7,575 nt of DNA from the NCBI GenBank assembly GCA_041618535.1, contig JBFKFP010000139.1, forward strand, positions 1 to 7,575, given 5' to 3'. Of this stretch, positions 1 to 6,037 are shown piece after piece. Made by a program: the position numbers and the translations under genes. The DNA comes from SHLJ01 sp041618535. GTDB lineage: Bacteria > Bacteroidota > Bacteroidia > Flavobacteriales > Flavobacteriaceae. Below the pieces are notes generated by a model, which was given only the letters and a program-made list of their open reading frames with translations, made no database searches and was not told where the DNA came from. Within the stretch, counting starts at the first letter, position 1. Each line of letters opens with the position of its first letter.

Positions 1-1382
1 AGGAGCCGGGCAAAATTTCCGTATGCCCTGGGATGTGTACTTGAGTTAAGGAATACACCCTCGTTATTGAGTGATCCGGCATCTGAGCCAAAACTCATAT
101 AGGGCAGCGCGATCTGCTTTTTAACATTCTCTTCAGACATAAGGAAATAAACTGTCTCCACACGGCTGCCGTCCTCAACAACAAGATCGATGGCCGTCTC
201 TTCCGGGGATTTACCCCTTATTTGTGCGACCTCTGCCAGTGTTTTCCCGGTAAGATGTTTCAAACTGTCATTCTTAAAACCAATAAGTAACACTTTTTCC
301 GGGCTTTCTGCTGACAGCATGAGGTTTTCCCACTGATCTGTAGGGGTTTTCATCTCTTCGATCACACGTTTCCGGATTTGAGGGTCTTTGAGCCTCTCTG
401 CCCATTTTTCATATCCGCCTTCCTGCACCCAGGGCGGCATGGCGGCGTCAAGCCCTGTGGCACCTGCTATATAAGTGTACATATCTGTGGTAATATGAAG
501 CCCTGCCTGGCGGGCAGAATCGATTTTAGCAATTACCTGGTCATACTTGTTCCAGTTGGCCTTTCCGCTCATTTTAAGGTGATAGACCTCGGCGCGGATA
601 TCGGCTTCATCAGCGATCCTGATCAGTTCATCAAGGCTGTTAAGAATATTCGAGCCTTCACTTCTCATATGCGAAATATACATACCGTCGTATTCCGAAG
701 CCACTTTGCAAAGTTCGATGAGCTCTTCCGTACTCGAGTAGAATGCAGGTGCATAGATCAGGGAAGATCCAACACCCATCGCACCTTCTTCCATTGCCTT
801 TCTTACATGTTGTTTCATGCGTTCCAGTTCTTCATTGGTAGGAGCACGATCCTCCATTCCTATTTCATGTATCCTCAGGGTAGTTGCCCCTACAAAAGAA
901 GCCACATTCGGCGAGATCCCCTTATTTGTAAGATATTCAAGGTACTCTGATAGCGTTTCCCATTCAATATCGAATTTGATGTCGCCCTGTGCAATCATCT
1001 GTTGTTCTTTCATATTATCGTTCAAGGGACCCATTGACCAGCCCTCACCGAATACCTCGAGGGTTACCCCCTGTTTGATGTCGCTCATGGACCTGCCATC
1101 CTCGATCAGGGAAATGGTGGCCCAACTTAGCATGTTGATGAAGCCGGGGGCCACGACAAGTTCTGTAGCATCCAGGGTCTCTCGTGATTTGGCGTTTCCA
1201 AGATCCCCTACAGCAGCTATGGTATCAGAATTAATGGCTACATCCCCTTTATAGCTCGGGTTTCCGCTGCCATCAATGATGGTCCCGTTTCTAATGATCA
1301 GGTCATATTCGGTTTTTTCGTCACACCCAATAAGAAGTATGGCTGTGAATAACAGGGTTAGAATAATTCTAATTTTTGCCAT
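1..1382 (-). CDS. N-acyl-D-amino-acid deacylase family amidohydrolase, lipoprotein (3' end cut by window)
   Basis: Reading the minus strand from ATG at 1382-1380 gives 460 open codons running off the left edge, so the C-terminus is missing; the family is usually about 480-580 residues. The N-terminus is a lipoprotein signal: K3/R5, a hydrophobic run, then LLIG-C with the lipidated Cys at residue 20. It should therefore be membrane-anchored outside the cytoplasm. Residues 26-82 match the start of D-aminoacylase-type amidohydrolases (YDLIIRNGTIIDGSG, then VAPGFI). H238 (in ISHMRSEG), H268 (in YHLKMSG) and D434 (in FGSDA) fit the conserved metal and catalytic positions of the fold. The canonical HxH after GFID is absent: the site reads INMLSWAT, with L85 and W87 in the His positions. 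The bridging-Cys motif reads GEGWSMGP (112-119). The family would hydrolyse N-acyl-D-amino acids or related cyclic amides, but substrate and activity are uncertain here. No Shine-Dalgarno is visible. A GC-rich palindrome lies just upstream of the start. Confidence 0.87.
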   Translation of the reverse strand, partial: MAKIRIILTLLFTAILLIGCDEKTEYDLIIRNGTIIDGSGNPSYKGDVAINSDTIAAVGDLGNAKSRETLDATELVVAPGFINMLSWATISLIEDGRSMSDIKQGVTLEVFGEGWSMGPLNDNMKEQQMIAQGDIKFDIEWETLSEYLEYLTNKGISPNVASFVGATTLRIHEIGMEDRAPTNEELERMKQHVRKAMEEGAMGVGSSLIYAPAFYSSTEELIELCKVASEYDGMYISHMRSEGSNILNSLDELIRIADEADIRAEVYHLKMSGKANWNKYDQVIAKIDSARQAGLHITTDMYTYIAGATGLDAAMPPWVQEGGYEKWAERLKDPQIRKRVIEEMKTPTDQWENLMLSAESPEKVLLIGFKNDSLKHLTGKTLAEVAQIRGKSPEETAIDLVVEDGSRVETVYFLMSEENVKKQIALPYMSFGSDAGSLNNEGVFLNSSTHPRAYGNFARL

Positions 1383-1661
1383 ATTAGTATTTATTGTCCC
1401 GGTTACCGGGAGGTTTTATATAATTTATTTGGCCTATAAACGCAGGTATTTAAAGTTTGACCCAGCTATTTAATATTTTCTACCTGTTCGAATACAAAAG
1501 CATTTTTGATATAACCGCGATAGATTCAATAATATGAGCTCTGATCTCATGTAATTTCAAAATGCCGGATAAGTTTGAAGGGGGGGCAGCCAATGGCCAA
1601 ATACCATTTTAGTCTAAGATAAGAAATATATTATTCCAGAAGCGTGGGCTAATGAACAATA
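1383..1661. other. Intergenic region between the amidohydrolase and HXXEE genes
   Basis: This 279-bp AT-rich stretch lies between two minus-strand genes and holds no convincing ORF, tRNA or strong terminator. It contains the GC palindrome near the amidohydrolase start, a run of seven G at 1580-1586, and a weak 5-bp inverted repeat (AATGG/CCATT, 1592-1608) that is too weak to call a terminator. The amidohydrolase promoter presumably lies here, but I see no clean TAnnTTTG element on the minus strand. Confidence 0.5.
1398..1410. repeat. 13-bp GC-rich palindrome in the leader of the amidohydrolase gene
   Basis: The sequence CCCGGTTACCGGG is a perfect palindrome around a single central base, in otherwise AT-rich DNA. 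It ends 15 bases upstream of the amidohydrolase start codon. In RNA it could form a 5-bp GC stem with a three-base loop. It could be a protein-binding site or a leader hairpin; nothing else in the sequence decides between these. Confidence 0.35.
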
Positions 1662-2210
1662 CTAAACAGGCGATGAAGGCTTTAGTAATATTCTGATCAT
1701 CAATGGTCCAAGAATTAAATATATAATTGCCGTATAGAGTCCAGGAAAATAATCTTGCAGATAAATTGATGTGAGCAAGTGAGCCAATCCATTAAAGCAT
1801 AGTCCGAAAAGAACAAAAAAGATGACGATTATATACATGAATGTTAACCTCTTAACCAGAGCAATTCCTCCTGTAATAAAGATGAAGCAAGCCACTAAAT
1901 TGAATCCAAGCCAAAGGTTCAGGGGATAGGGTTCATCTCCGAAAAGTGCCGGCATGGCGATATAAAATCCAGTCAGGAATTCCTCCAGGAGATGGATCAT
2001 CTGTATCCCAACGGCCAGCAGGTAAAGTGGTAATATGCCATTGAATGAATCAAATGATCCTCTTGAAGCAATCATAAAAACCAAGAAACTTATAATCACG
2101 GCAGGAATGAAAACCAGGACAATATTCATAGTTTCGGAAACCCAGAACAATCCCAGTACCGAAACCAAGGCGATAATTAAAGCCGGAAAAATTGGATATT
2201 TAAAGACCAT
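1662..2210 (-). CDS. HXXEE domain-containing integral membrane protein
   Basis: This 182-residue, strongly hydrophobic protein has about six predicted membrane segments (roughly residues 5-24, 28-49, 58-80, 98-119, 123-147 and 157-176). It carries the namesake motif H-x-x-E-E as HLLEE at residues 73-77. Other family-like features are the NGLAH stretch (N140, H144) and PGLYTA (156-161). Total length matches the family (about 160-200 residues). The clustered His, Glu and Asn inside membrane segments suggest a polar or metal-binding site within the bilayer, but the family has no established biochemical function that I know of. The gene lies 63 bp downstream of asnA on the same strand, so co-transcription is likely. 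Its start codon lies within the second arm of a 12-bp inverted repeat, and an AGGA sequence nine bases upstream lies in the loop. That suggests structure-dependent translation. Confidence 0.85.
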   Translation of the reverse strand: MVFKYPIFPALIIALVSVLGLFWVSETMNIVLVFIPAVIISFLVFMIASRGSFDSFNGILPLYLLAVGIQMIHLLEEFLTGFYIAMPALFGDEPYPLNLWLGFNLVACFIFITGGIALVKRLTFMYIIVIFFVLFGLCFNGLAHLLTSIYLQDYFPGLYTAIIYLILGPLMIRILLKPSSPV

Positions 2211-2243
2211 AATACGTAATCCTAAAGAAAGGTATTATGGTCT
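2204..2243 (-). promoter_or_regulatory. 12-bp perfect inverted repeat enclosing the HXXEE gene start
   Basis: Arms AGACCATAATAC (2204-2215) and GTATTATGGTCT (2232-2243) are perfect reverse complements separated by 16 bases. Read as minus-strand RNA, the arm nearest the gene contains the HXXEE start codon (2210-2208) and the loop contains AGGA, a plausible ribosome-binding site. The hairpin would hide the start codon and expose the binding site. Only a short U stretch (UUU) follows, so it is a poor intrinsic terminator. It could equally be a dyad operator, or a processing or attenuation site between asnA and the HXXEE gene. Confidence 0.6.
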
Positions 2244-2273
2244 AAATTAAATCAATTCAATTAAAAAAACGTC

Positions 2274-3401
2274 TTATTCGAGGGCTATGATATTTTTGGC
2301 TTCACAAATTTCTTTCAGTTCGTCCGGCCAGATTGAGACAGTGACCTCGCCCAGGTGAGCGCAGCGCAGCAAGTACATATAAGTCCTGGCCTGGCCTATT
2401 CCGCCGCCAATACTCAGAGGTATTTCATCATTGATAATGGCCTGATGATAAGGCAGGTCAAGGAAATCGAGTTGTCCTGAGAGTTCAAGTTGCCTCATCA
2501 TACTTTCTTTAGTCACTCTCACACCCATTGAGCTGAGTTCGTGACGGCGTTTGGTGACGGGGTTATAAACCAGGATATCACCGTTTAGTCCGTACATTTG
2601 TTCACCATTTTTGGTGATAGTAGGTGTGATCCAGTCATCATAATCAGCGGCTCTCATCTCATGGGGATAACCATCTTTTAATACAGATCCTATTCCTATT
2701 ATAAATACAGCAGGGTATTTTTCGAGAAGTTTACTCTCGCGTTCCTTTCTGGGGAGATCAGGGTACATTTCCAATATCTCTTCGGCGTGTATGAATTTAA
2801 GTTCTTCAGGGAAGTCAGGGTATCGATCATCGGCTAGTTCAGGGAATTCCTTTTTAGCCATTATTCCTGCGTCATGAATCACCTCCCAGATTTTCGAAAC
2901 CGTATCCTTCAGGTATTCGAGGTTCCTGTCGCTCTCAGAAATGCGCCTTTCCCAATCCCATTGGTCAACATAGCATGAATGATCATGGTCGAGGAAATAA
3001 TCCTTCCTGATGGCTCTCATATCGGTATTTATTCCTTCACCTAACTCACAATTGAACTGGGCCAGTGCCATACGTTTCCATTTGGTGGCAGCCTGAACAA
3101 CCTGGGCCTCTATCCGCTTTTCCAGGCCGAGGCCGGCCGGAAATTCAACTGGTGTCCTTGAGCCGTCACGATCGAGATAATCATTTACCCCGCTGTCCTT
3201 TCTTACGATTAACGGCACCTGGACCATTTGCAGATTCAGTTTCTCGGAAAGTCCTTTTTCAATGAATTCCTTTATTCTGTACAGGGCCTTCATTCGTTGG
3301 AGGGGCGGAAGCAGCGGACTGTAGTTATCGGGGAGAATTTTGTCAACCTCCTCGTAGGTGCTGATACCGGGGCCAGCGAGATCAGAACGTTTGGTTTTCA
3401 T
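2274..3401 (-). CDS. asnA: Aspartate--ammonia ligase (asparagine synthetase A)
   Basis: This 375-residue protein is an ammonia-dependent asparagine synthetase: it makes asparagine from aspartate, ammonia and ATP in the cytoplasm through an aspartyl-adenylate. It has the class II aminoacyl-tRNA-synthetase-like fold. Recognisable AsnA blocks in order are KWKR (107-110), YVDQWDWE (144-151), the IHAEEIL/YPDLPRKERE region (204-222), RAADYDDW (250-257), GLNGDILVYNP (271-281), ELSSMGVRV (288-296), and the ATP-binding motif 3 SIGGGIGQAR (330-339) with its Arg at 339. It is about 45 residues longer than the E. coli enzyme (330), and roughly 30 of these are an N-terminal extension. All blocks are intact, so it should be active. 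The start ATG lies 54 bases or so below a TAACTTTG promoter element. A two-codon ATG-CGA-TGA reading frame overlaps the start codon. No Shine-Dalgarno is visible. The HXXEE gene follows on the same strand. Confidence 0.97.
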   Translation of the reverse strand: MKTKRSDLAGPGISTYEEVDKILPDNYSPLLPPLQRMKALYRIKEFIEKGLSEKLNLQMVQVPLIVRKDSGVNDYLDRDGSRTPVEFPAGLGLEKRIEAQVVQAATKWKRMALAQFNCELGEGINTDMRAIRKDYFLDHDHSCYVDQWDWERRISESDRNLEYLKDTVSKIWEVIHDAGIMAKKEFPELADDRYPDFPEELKFIHAEEILEMYPDLPRKERESKLLEKYPAVFIIGIGSVLKDGYPHEMRAADYDDWITPTITKNGEQMYGLNGDILVYNPVTKRRHELSSMGVRVTKESMMRQLELSGQLDFLDLPYHQAIINDEIPLSIGGGIGQARTYMYLLRCAHLGEVTVSIWPDELKEICEAKNIIALE

Positions 3402-3461
3402 CGCATTTCAGATTTAGTTGAGTGGAAATACGGGTATAATTCCATTTCCCGGGATTCCTTT

Positions 3462-3469
3462 CAAAGTTA
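3462..3469 (-). promoter_or_regulatory. Putative Bacteroidota-type -7 promoter element of asnA
   Basis: On the minus strand this reads TAACTTTG, a perfect match to the TAnnTTTG element used by the primary sigma factor of Bacteroidota. It is placed to give a leader of about 50-55 bases for asnA. The -33 region is only T-rich (six T in a row, about 16-21 bases upstream) rather than a clear TTG. The call rests on motif and position only. Confidence 0.5.
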
Positions 3470-3549
3470 ACCAAACAACTACTTAAAAAATGTGATAAAT
3501 CTCATGTTTAACTGCTTCCCGCGCTCGTTTGAAATAGAATTCAGCTATT

Positions 3550-3575
3550 AAAAAAAGACCGGATCATTTCCGGTC
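3550..3575 (-). terminator. Intrinsic terminator on the minus strand
   Basis: On the minus strand a perfect 7-bp GC-rich stem GACCGGA / TCCGGTC with a five-base loop is followed directly by seven T. This is a textbook rho-independent terminator acting on leftward transcription. It ends about 80 bp upstream of the asnA -7 element and would insulate asnA from upstream reading. The only thing to its right on that strand is the gene remnant ending at 3631. Confidence 0.75.
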
Positions 3576-3601
3576 AATTTCATTAAGAACTTCGATAAAT
3601 C

Positions 3602-3629
3602 ACGATCAGCATGTTTTAGCCTGGATCGT
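3602..3629 (-). repeat. Imperfect hairpin between the gene remnant and the terminator
   Basis: ACGATC at 3602-3607 and GATCGT at 3624-3629 are reverse complements. Pairing can continue by two more base pairs (AG/CT) past a single-base bulge, leaving an 11-base loop. It sits just after the stop codon of the remnant reading frame and before the terminator stem, so a minus-strand transcript would carry two hairpins in tandem. Confidence 0.4.
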
Positions 3630-3630
3630 T

Positions 3631-3801
3631 TTATAAAATCAATCTTGTATTAATCCCATAATTTTTTGGATGTAAATCATAAAAATTGATTTCATAGAAT
3701 ACTGGAGGATCAAGAACGCTGTTTTCCCAGACCTCCTGATAAGTTTGGGTTTCCATAAATATGCTACCATTCCGCTGCAAAGTTCGCAGAGCCTGGCCTG
3801 T
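3631..3801 (-). pseudogene. Possible 3' remnant of an outer-membrane-type protein gene
   Basis: After an in-frame TGA (3804-3802) the minus strand stays open for 56 codons to TAA at 3633-3631. The translation begins TGQALRTLQRNGSIF, has a Met at residue 16 (codon 3756-3754, METQTYQEVW), and ends EINFYDLHPKNYGINTRLIL. Its composition, with paired aromatics, a Pro-Pro-Val-Phe stretch and a closing strand of the form PKNYGINTRL, resembles the last strands of a TonB-dependent receptor or other beta-barrel. The usual terminal aromatic residue is absent. Upstream in the same frame there are two further stops or breaks and no obvious continuation. An intrinsic terminator on the same strand follows within 60 bp, as expected for a former gene end. 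Alternatively a 41-residue small protein could start at the Met. The family link is an inference from composition only. Confidence 0.38.
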
Positions 3802-3879
3802 TCAAACTATGATTTTGATATGGAGAAGGAGCTGAAACTATAATTGTTGAAAACCAATGAAATATTTGTGTAACTCAGG

Positions 3880-3913
3880 TTGAATAACAATAGGTTGATG
3901 GATGGTATATTTG
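3880..3913 (+). promoter_or_regulatory. Putative promoter of the DUF2490 gene
   Basis: TATATTTG at 3906-3913 matches the Bacteroidota TAnnTTTG -7 element, with TTG at 3880-3882 as a possible -33 element. The 23-base spacer is slightly longer than typical. Transcription would begin near 3918-3920, downstream of the first in-frame ATG (3902). This favours the ATG at 3923 as the true start and implies a very short or absent leader. Confidence 0.4.
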
Positions 3914-3922
3914 TGCTTTTCA

Positions 3923-4555
3923 ATGAAAATGAAGAGAATTTCGATAATTATATTTTTCTTTTCAAGTCTGAATTTGCAGGCTCAGGATGACTATGTTGCC
4001 TGGAGTTCTATACAAATTCAAACTCAACTTGGCGATAAAACCCAGCTTAACTTTAAGCCTATTATCCGGCATAACAACGATTTAAGCCGATATCAAAATT
4101 TTTCTGTCGATCTTGCTATTAAACAAAGCCTGGGAAAAGGATGGTCTGCAATGGGGCTTACCCGATCATGGTTTCTGCCCGGAGGCGCCTACAGGCATTT
4201 TTTATGGGCAGACCTGGCTTATACATACCGGAATAAATCCGTGGCATTTTCGAACCGATTGCGGTATCATTGGGCACTCGAAATCAATGACAATCCTGAT
4301 CCTGACTATGTGCGTTGGAGCTCAAGAATCACCTTCAGAAGCGAAAAAAAGCTAAAATTTTACTTCCAGATCGAACCCTGGTACAGGACCGAGGGATTTA
4401 ACCAATTTCAAAGGATACGCTATGAACCTGGTTTTAATTTATCGATAAATAAAAGATTACACCTGGATTTCAATTACAGGATAGAAAAATTCTTTAATGT
4501 TCCTTCAGAACGGCAATTCAATGTTTTCGTAACCAACCTGCTTATCATTATTTAA
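3923..4555 (+). CDS. DUF2490 family secreted/outer-membrane beta-rich protein
   Basis: From ATG at 3923 the product is 210 residues. The frame is open from an earlier ATG at 3902 (217 residues), but the later start gives a clean signal peptide: MKMKR, a hydrophobic run to about residue 18, and a likely cut after LQA (A20/Q21). The earlier ATG also lies inside or above the putative promoter. The mature part alternates polar and hydrophobic residues and is rich in Trp, Tyr, Phe and Arg. Strand-like repeats such as GDKTQLNFKPIIRHNND, KSVAFSNRLRYHW, KLKFYFQIEPWYR and KRLHLDFNYRIEKF are what one expects of a small beta-barrel or beta-sandwich. This pattern fits DUF2490, a Bacteroidota-enriched family of unknown function. 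The protein ends in a hydrophobic NLLIII rather than an aromatic residue. The gene stands alone and is convergent with the phosphofructokinase gene. Family assignment is by overall pattern. Confidence 0.78.
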   Translation: MKMKRISIIIFFFSSLNLQAQDDYVAWSSIQIQTQLGDKTQLNFKPIIRHNNDLSRYQNFSVDLAIKQSLGKGWSAMGLTRSWFLPGGAYRHFLWADLAYTYRNKSVAFSNRLRYHWALEINDNPDPDYVRWSSRITFRSEKKLKFYFQIEPWYRTEGFNQFQRIRYEPGFNLSINKRLHLDFNYRIEKFFNVPSERQFNVFVTNLLIII

Positions 4556-4685
4556 AGCAGATACTTTGATATTATCAGATATCCTGACTGTTTGCCCCTG
4601 AATACTTTTGAAAATCTATAAATAGAAGAACTCTGAATACCTTTCCGGATTCCGAACAGATCATGTCAAGAGAGCCTTCCGTGTT
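4556..4685. other. Convergent intergenic region between the DUF2490 and phosphofructokinase genes
   Basis: This 130-bp space lies between two converging genes. I see no GC-rich stem followed by a T run on either strand, only short AT-rich dyads (GATAT/ATATC near 4570-4590) and an eight-base direct repeat CTGAATAC. Termination here may be rho-dependent or may use a weak structure not evident by eye. Confidence 0.4.
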
Positions 4686-5888
4686 TTAGTCGTTTGTCAT
4701 AATGAATAACGGCAGCATTTCAAAGTTTTTATAAAAAGGATGCAGTCGTTCCAGGTCATAAAATTTGTCCACATTAATAAATTTCTTGGTCTCAGTCACC
4801 ACCTCGATCGGCACATGATCATATCGTCCATTTTTCAGTACAACCATCCTTCCATCGATACCACTAAGAATAAGATCCAGCGCCAGGTTTCCGTAAGCCG
4901 TAGGCACCACAGAATCTATAAAATCCGGATCTCCACAGCGAACCAGGTAGCCAAGCTTCTGGTTTATCACGTTAACCCGCTGACCATTGTTGAATTTCGG
5001 AGAGACATTTTTCAGCCCCAGAGAAACTTCATCTCCTATACCTCCGAGTTTGGCATGACCAAACTGGTCTTTTTCCTGTCCCTCAAACATCATTTTACCA
5101 CCTTCAAAGGTAGCACCCTCCGAGACCAGTACGATTGAATATTTACTCGGATTTTTATTACGGTCCTCCGAAAGCAATTCACACAGGTGTTCGATGTTGA
5201 AGGGGGCTTCAGGAATTACACAACGATGCGCCGCTCCTGCCAGAGTTGGCAACATGGCTGTAAATCCGGCATATCGGCCAAATACTTCGAGTACCAGGAA
5301 GCGCTCATGAGACCCGGCAGCCGTTCTCAGGTTGTTGGTTAGGCTTATGGTTCTTGTGACACAGGTGCTGAATCCCAGGCAATAATCGGTTCCGGGAACA
5401 TCGTTATCCATTGTTTTCGGGATGGCCATGACTTTTACCCCTTGTTTAAAAAGATGCACAGCGTAGCTAAGGGTATCATCTCCCCCTATGGCGATCAGGT
5501 AATCGATTCCTACCCATTCCAGGTTTTTGATCACTTCGGGAGTCAGGTCATTGATCTCTTTGGTATATTCATCCTGCAGGTGGGTAGGCACCATATCTTT
5601 TGGAACATGACTGGCGCGGGTTCTGGACGTATGTAAAAATGTTCCGCCCGTTCTTGCCGCCTTGTTTACCTCGTGTTTGGAGAGTTCTGTGAAATTGTTG
5701 CTGTTGTCATGCTTTTTATCCCTGACCATATCCACCAGCCCGGCCCATCCGCGCCTGAATCCTATAACTTTATAACCTTCCCGTATTGCCCGGAATGTGA
5801 CCGCCCTGATTGCTGGATTAAGCCCTGGAACATCACCACCCCCTGTAAGAATCCCTATGGTTCCTTTTGATTTTTGAGTATTTGCCAT
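4686..5888 (-). CDS. pfp: Group III 6-phosphofructokinase, probably pyrophosphate-dependent
   Basis: This 400-residue cytoplasmic enzyme phosphorylates fructose-6-phosphate at C1. The N-terminal glycine-rich loop is LTGGGDVPGLN (14-24). The nucleotide/PPi site GGDDT (135-139) has Asp138 where ATP-using enzymes have Gly (E. coli Gly104). PKTMDND (157-163) has Lys158 where ATP enzymes have Gly (E. coli Gly124) and carries the catalytic Asp pair. EVFGRYAG (201-208) and VSEGA (255-259) are fructose-6-phosphate and Mg regions, and LGYLVRCGDP (312-321) is the C-terminal sugar-binding block. Asp138 plus Lys158 is the established signature of pyrophosphate-dependent PFKs, so a reversible PPi enzyme is the better call. 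Length and sequence fit the mixed-substrate group III enzymes (about 340-400 residues), and some members deviate in donor use, so ATP or polyphosphate use is not excluded. The gene is divergent from the class I aldolase gene, which encodes the next pathway step. Confidence 0.96.
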   Translation of the reverse strand: MANTQKSKGTIGILTGGGDVPGLNPAIRAVTFRAIREGYKVIGFRRGWAGLVDMVRDKKHDNSNNFTELSKHEVNKAARTGGTFLHTSRTRASHVPKDMVPTHLQDEYTKEINDLTPEVIKNLEWVGIDYLIAIGGDDTLSYAVHLFKQGVKVMAIPKTMDNDVPGTDYCLGFSTCVTRTISLTNNLRTAAGSHERFLVLEVFGRYAGFTAMLPTLAGAAHRCVIPEAPFNIEHLCELLSEDRNKNPSKYSIVLVSEGATFEGGKMMFEGQEKDQFGHAKLGGIGDEVSLGLKNVSPKFNNGQRVNVINQKLGYLVRCGDPDFIDSVVPTAYGNLALDLILSGIDGRMVVLKNGRYDHVPIEVVTETKKFINVDKFYDLERLHPFYKNFEMLPLFIMTND

Positions 5889-5921
5889 GTAAATTGATTA
5901 TTACTGATTTTGAATGAATTT

Positions 5922-5929
5922 CGAAGTTA
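5922..5929 (-). promoter_or_regulatory. Possible -7 promoter element of the phosphofructokinase gene
   Basis: The minus strand reads TAACTTCG, one mismatch from TAnnTTTG and very like the TAACTTTG before asnA, again preceded by T runs rather than a clear -33 TTG. It would give a leader of roughly 25-30 bases. This is a tentative call made from motif similarity and placement. Confidence 0.27.
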
Positions 5930-6000
5930 AAAAAATATCCCAATAAAAAAGGATAAGTTATATTCAAAATATGAGGAATGTCAGTGAATAGGTGCTGGAG

Positions 6001-6034
6001 ATTGAATTATCTTTAATGAAGTTAAAAATTCAAT
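6001..6034 (+). repeat. 7-bp inverted repeat just upstream of fbaB
   Basis: ATTGAAT (6001-6007) and ATTCAAT (6028-6034) are perfect reverse complements 20 bases apart, ending three bases before the fbaB start codon. The spacer includes TATCTTTA, a near match to a -7 element. The pair could be an operator or a weak leader stem. In AT-rich DNA a 7-bp dyad can arise by chance, so support is limited. Confidence 0.3.
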
Positions 6035-6037
6035 GAC

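Larger units (their letters stand above)
3470..3901. other. Region without an intact gene between asnA and the DUF2490 gene
   Basis: About 430 bp separate the divergent asnA and DUF2490 genes, longer than needed for two promoters. It contains, in minus-strand order, a 56-codon open stretch resembling a gene 3' end (3801-3631), a bulged hairpin (3629-3602), a strong intrinsic terminator (3575-3550) and then the asnA promoter. No tRNA-like structure or mobile-element end was seen. I read it as the site of a decayed gene, or less likely a small RNA or small-protein locus. Confidence 0.5.

Noticed and set aside
378..1473. Plus-strand open frames of 190, 145 and 65 codons
   Set aside because: They lie antisense to the amidohydrolase lipoprotein gene or its leader; their translations resemble no family, while the minus strand gives a coherent amidohydrolase.
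3113..3150. GGCC-rich patch inside asnA as a possible insertion or repeat
   Set aside because: It is explained by the in-frame residues PAGLGLEKR of asnA and does not disturb the reading frame.
4556..4685. Direct repeat CTGAATAC and AT-rich dyads as a terminator or attachment site
   Set aside because: The repeats are only eight bases long, there is no stem with a T run, and no mobile-element genes are nearby.
6008..6015. TATCTTTA as a -7 element for fbaB
   Set aside because: The last base mismatches TAnnTTTG, there is no TTG at the expected distance upstream, and AT-rich DNA yields such matches often. It is kept only as a remark under the inverted repeat.
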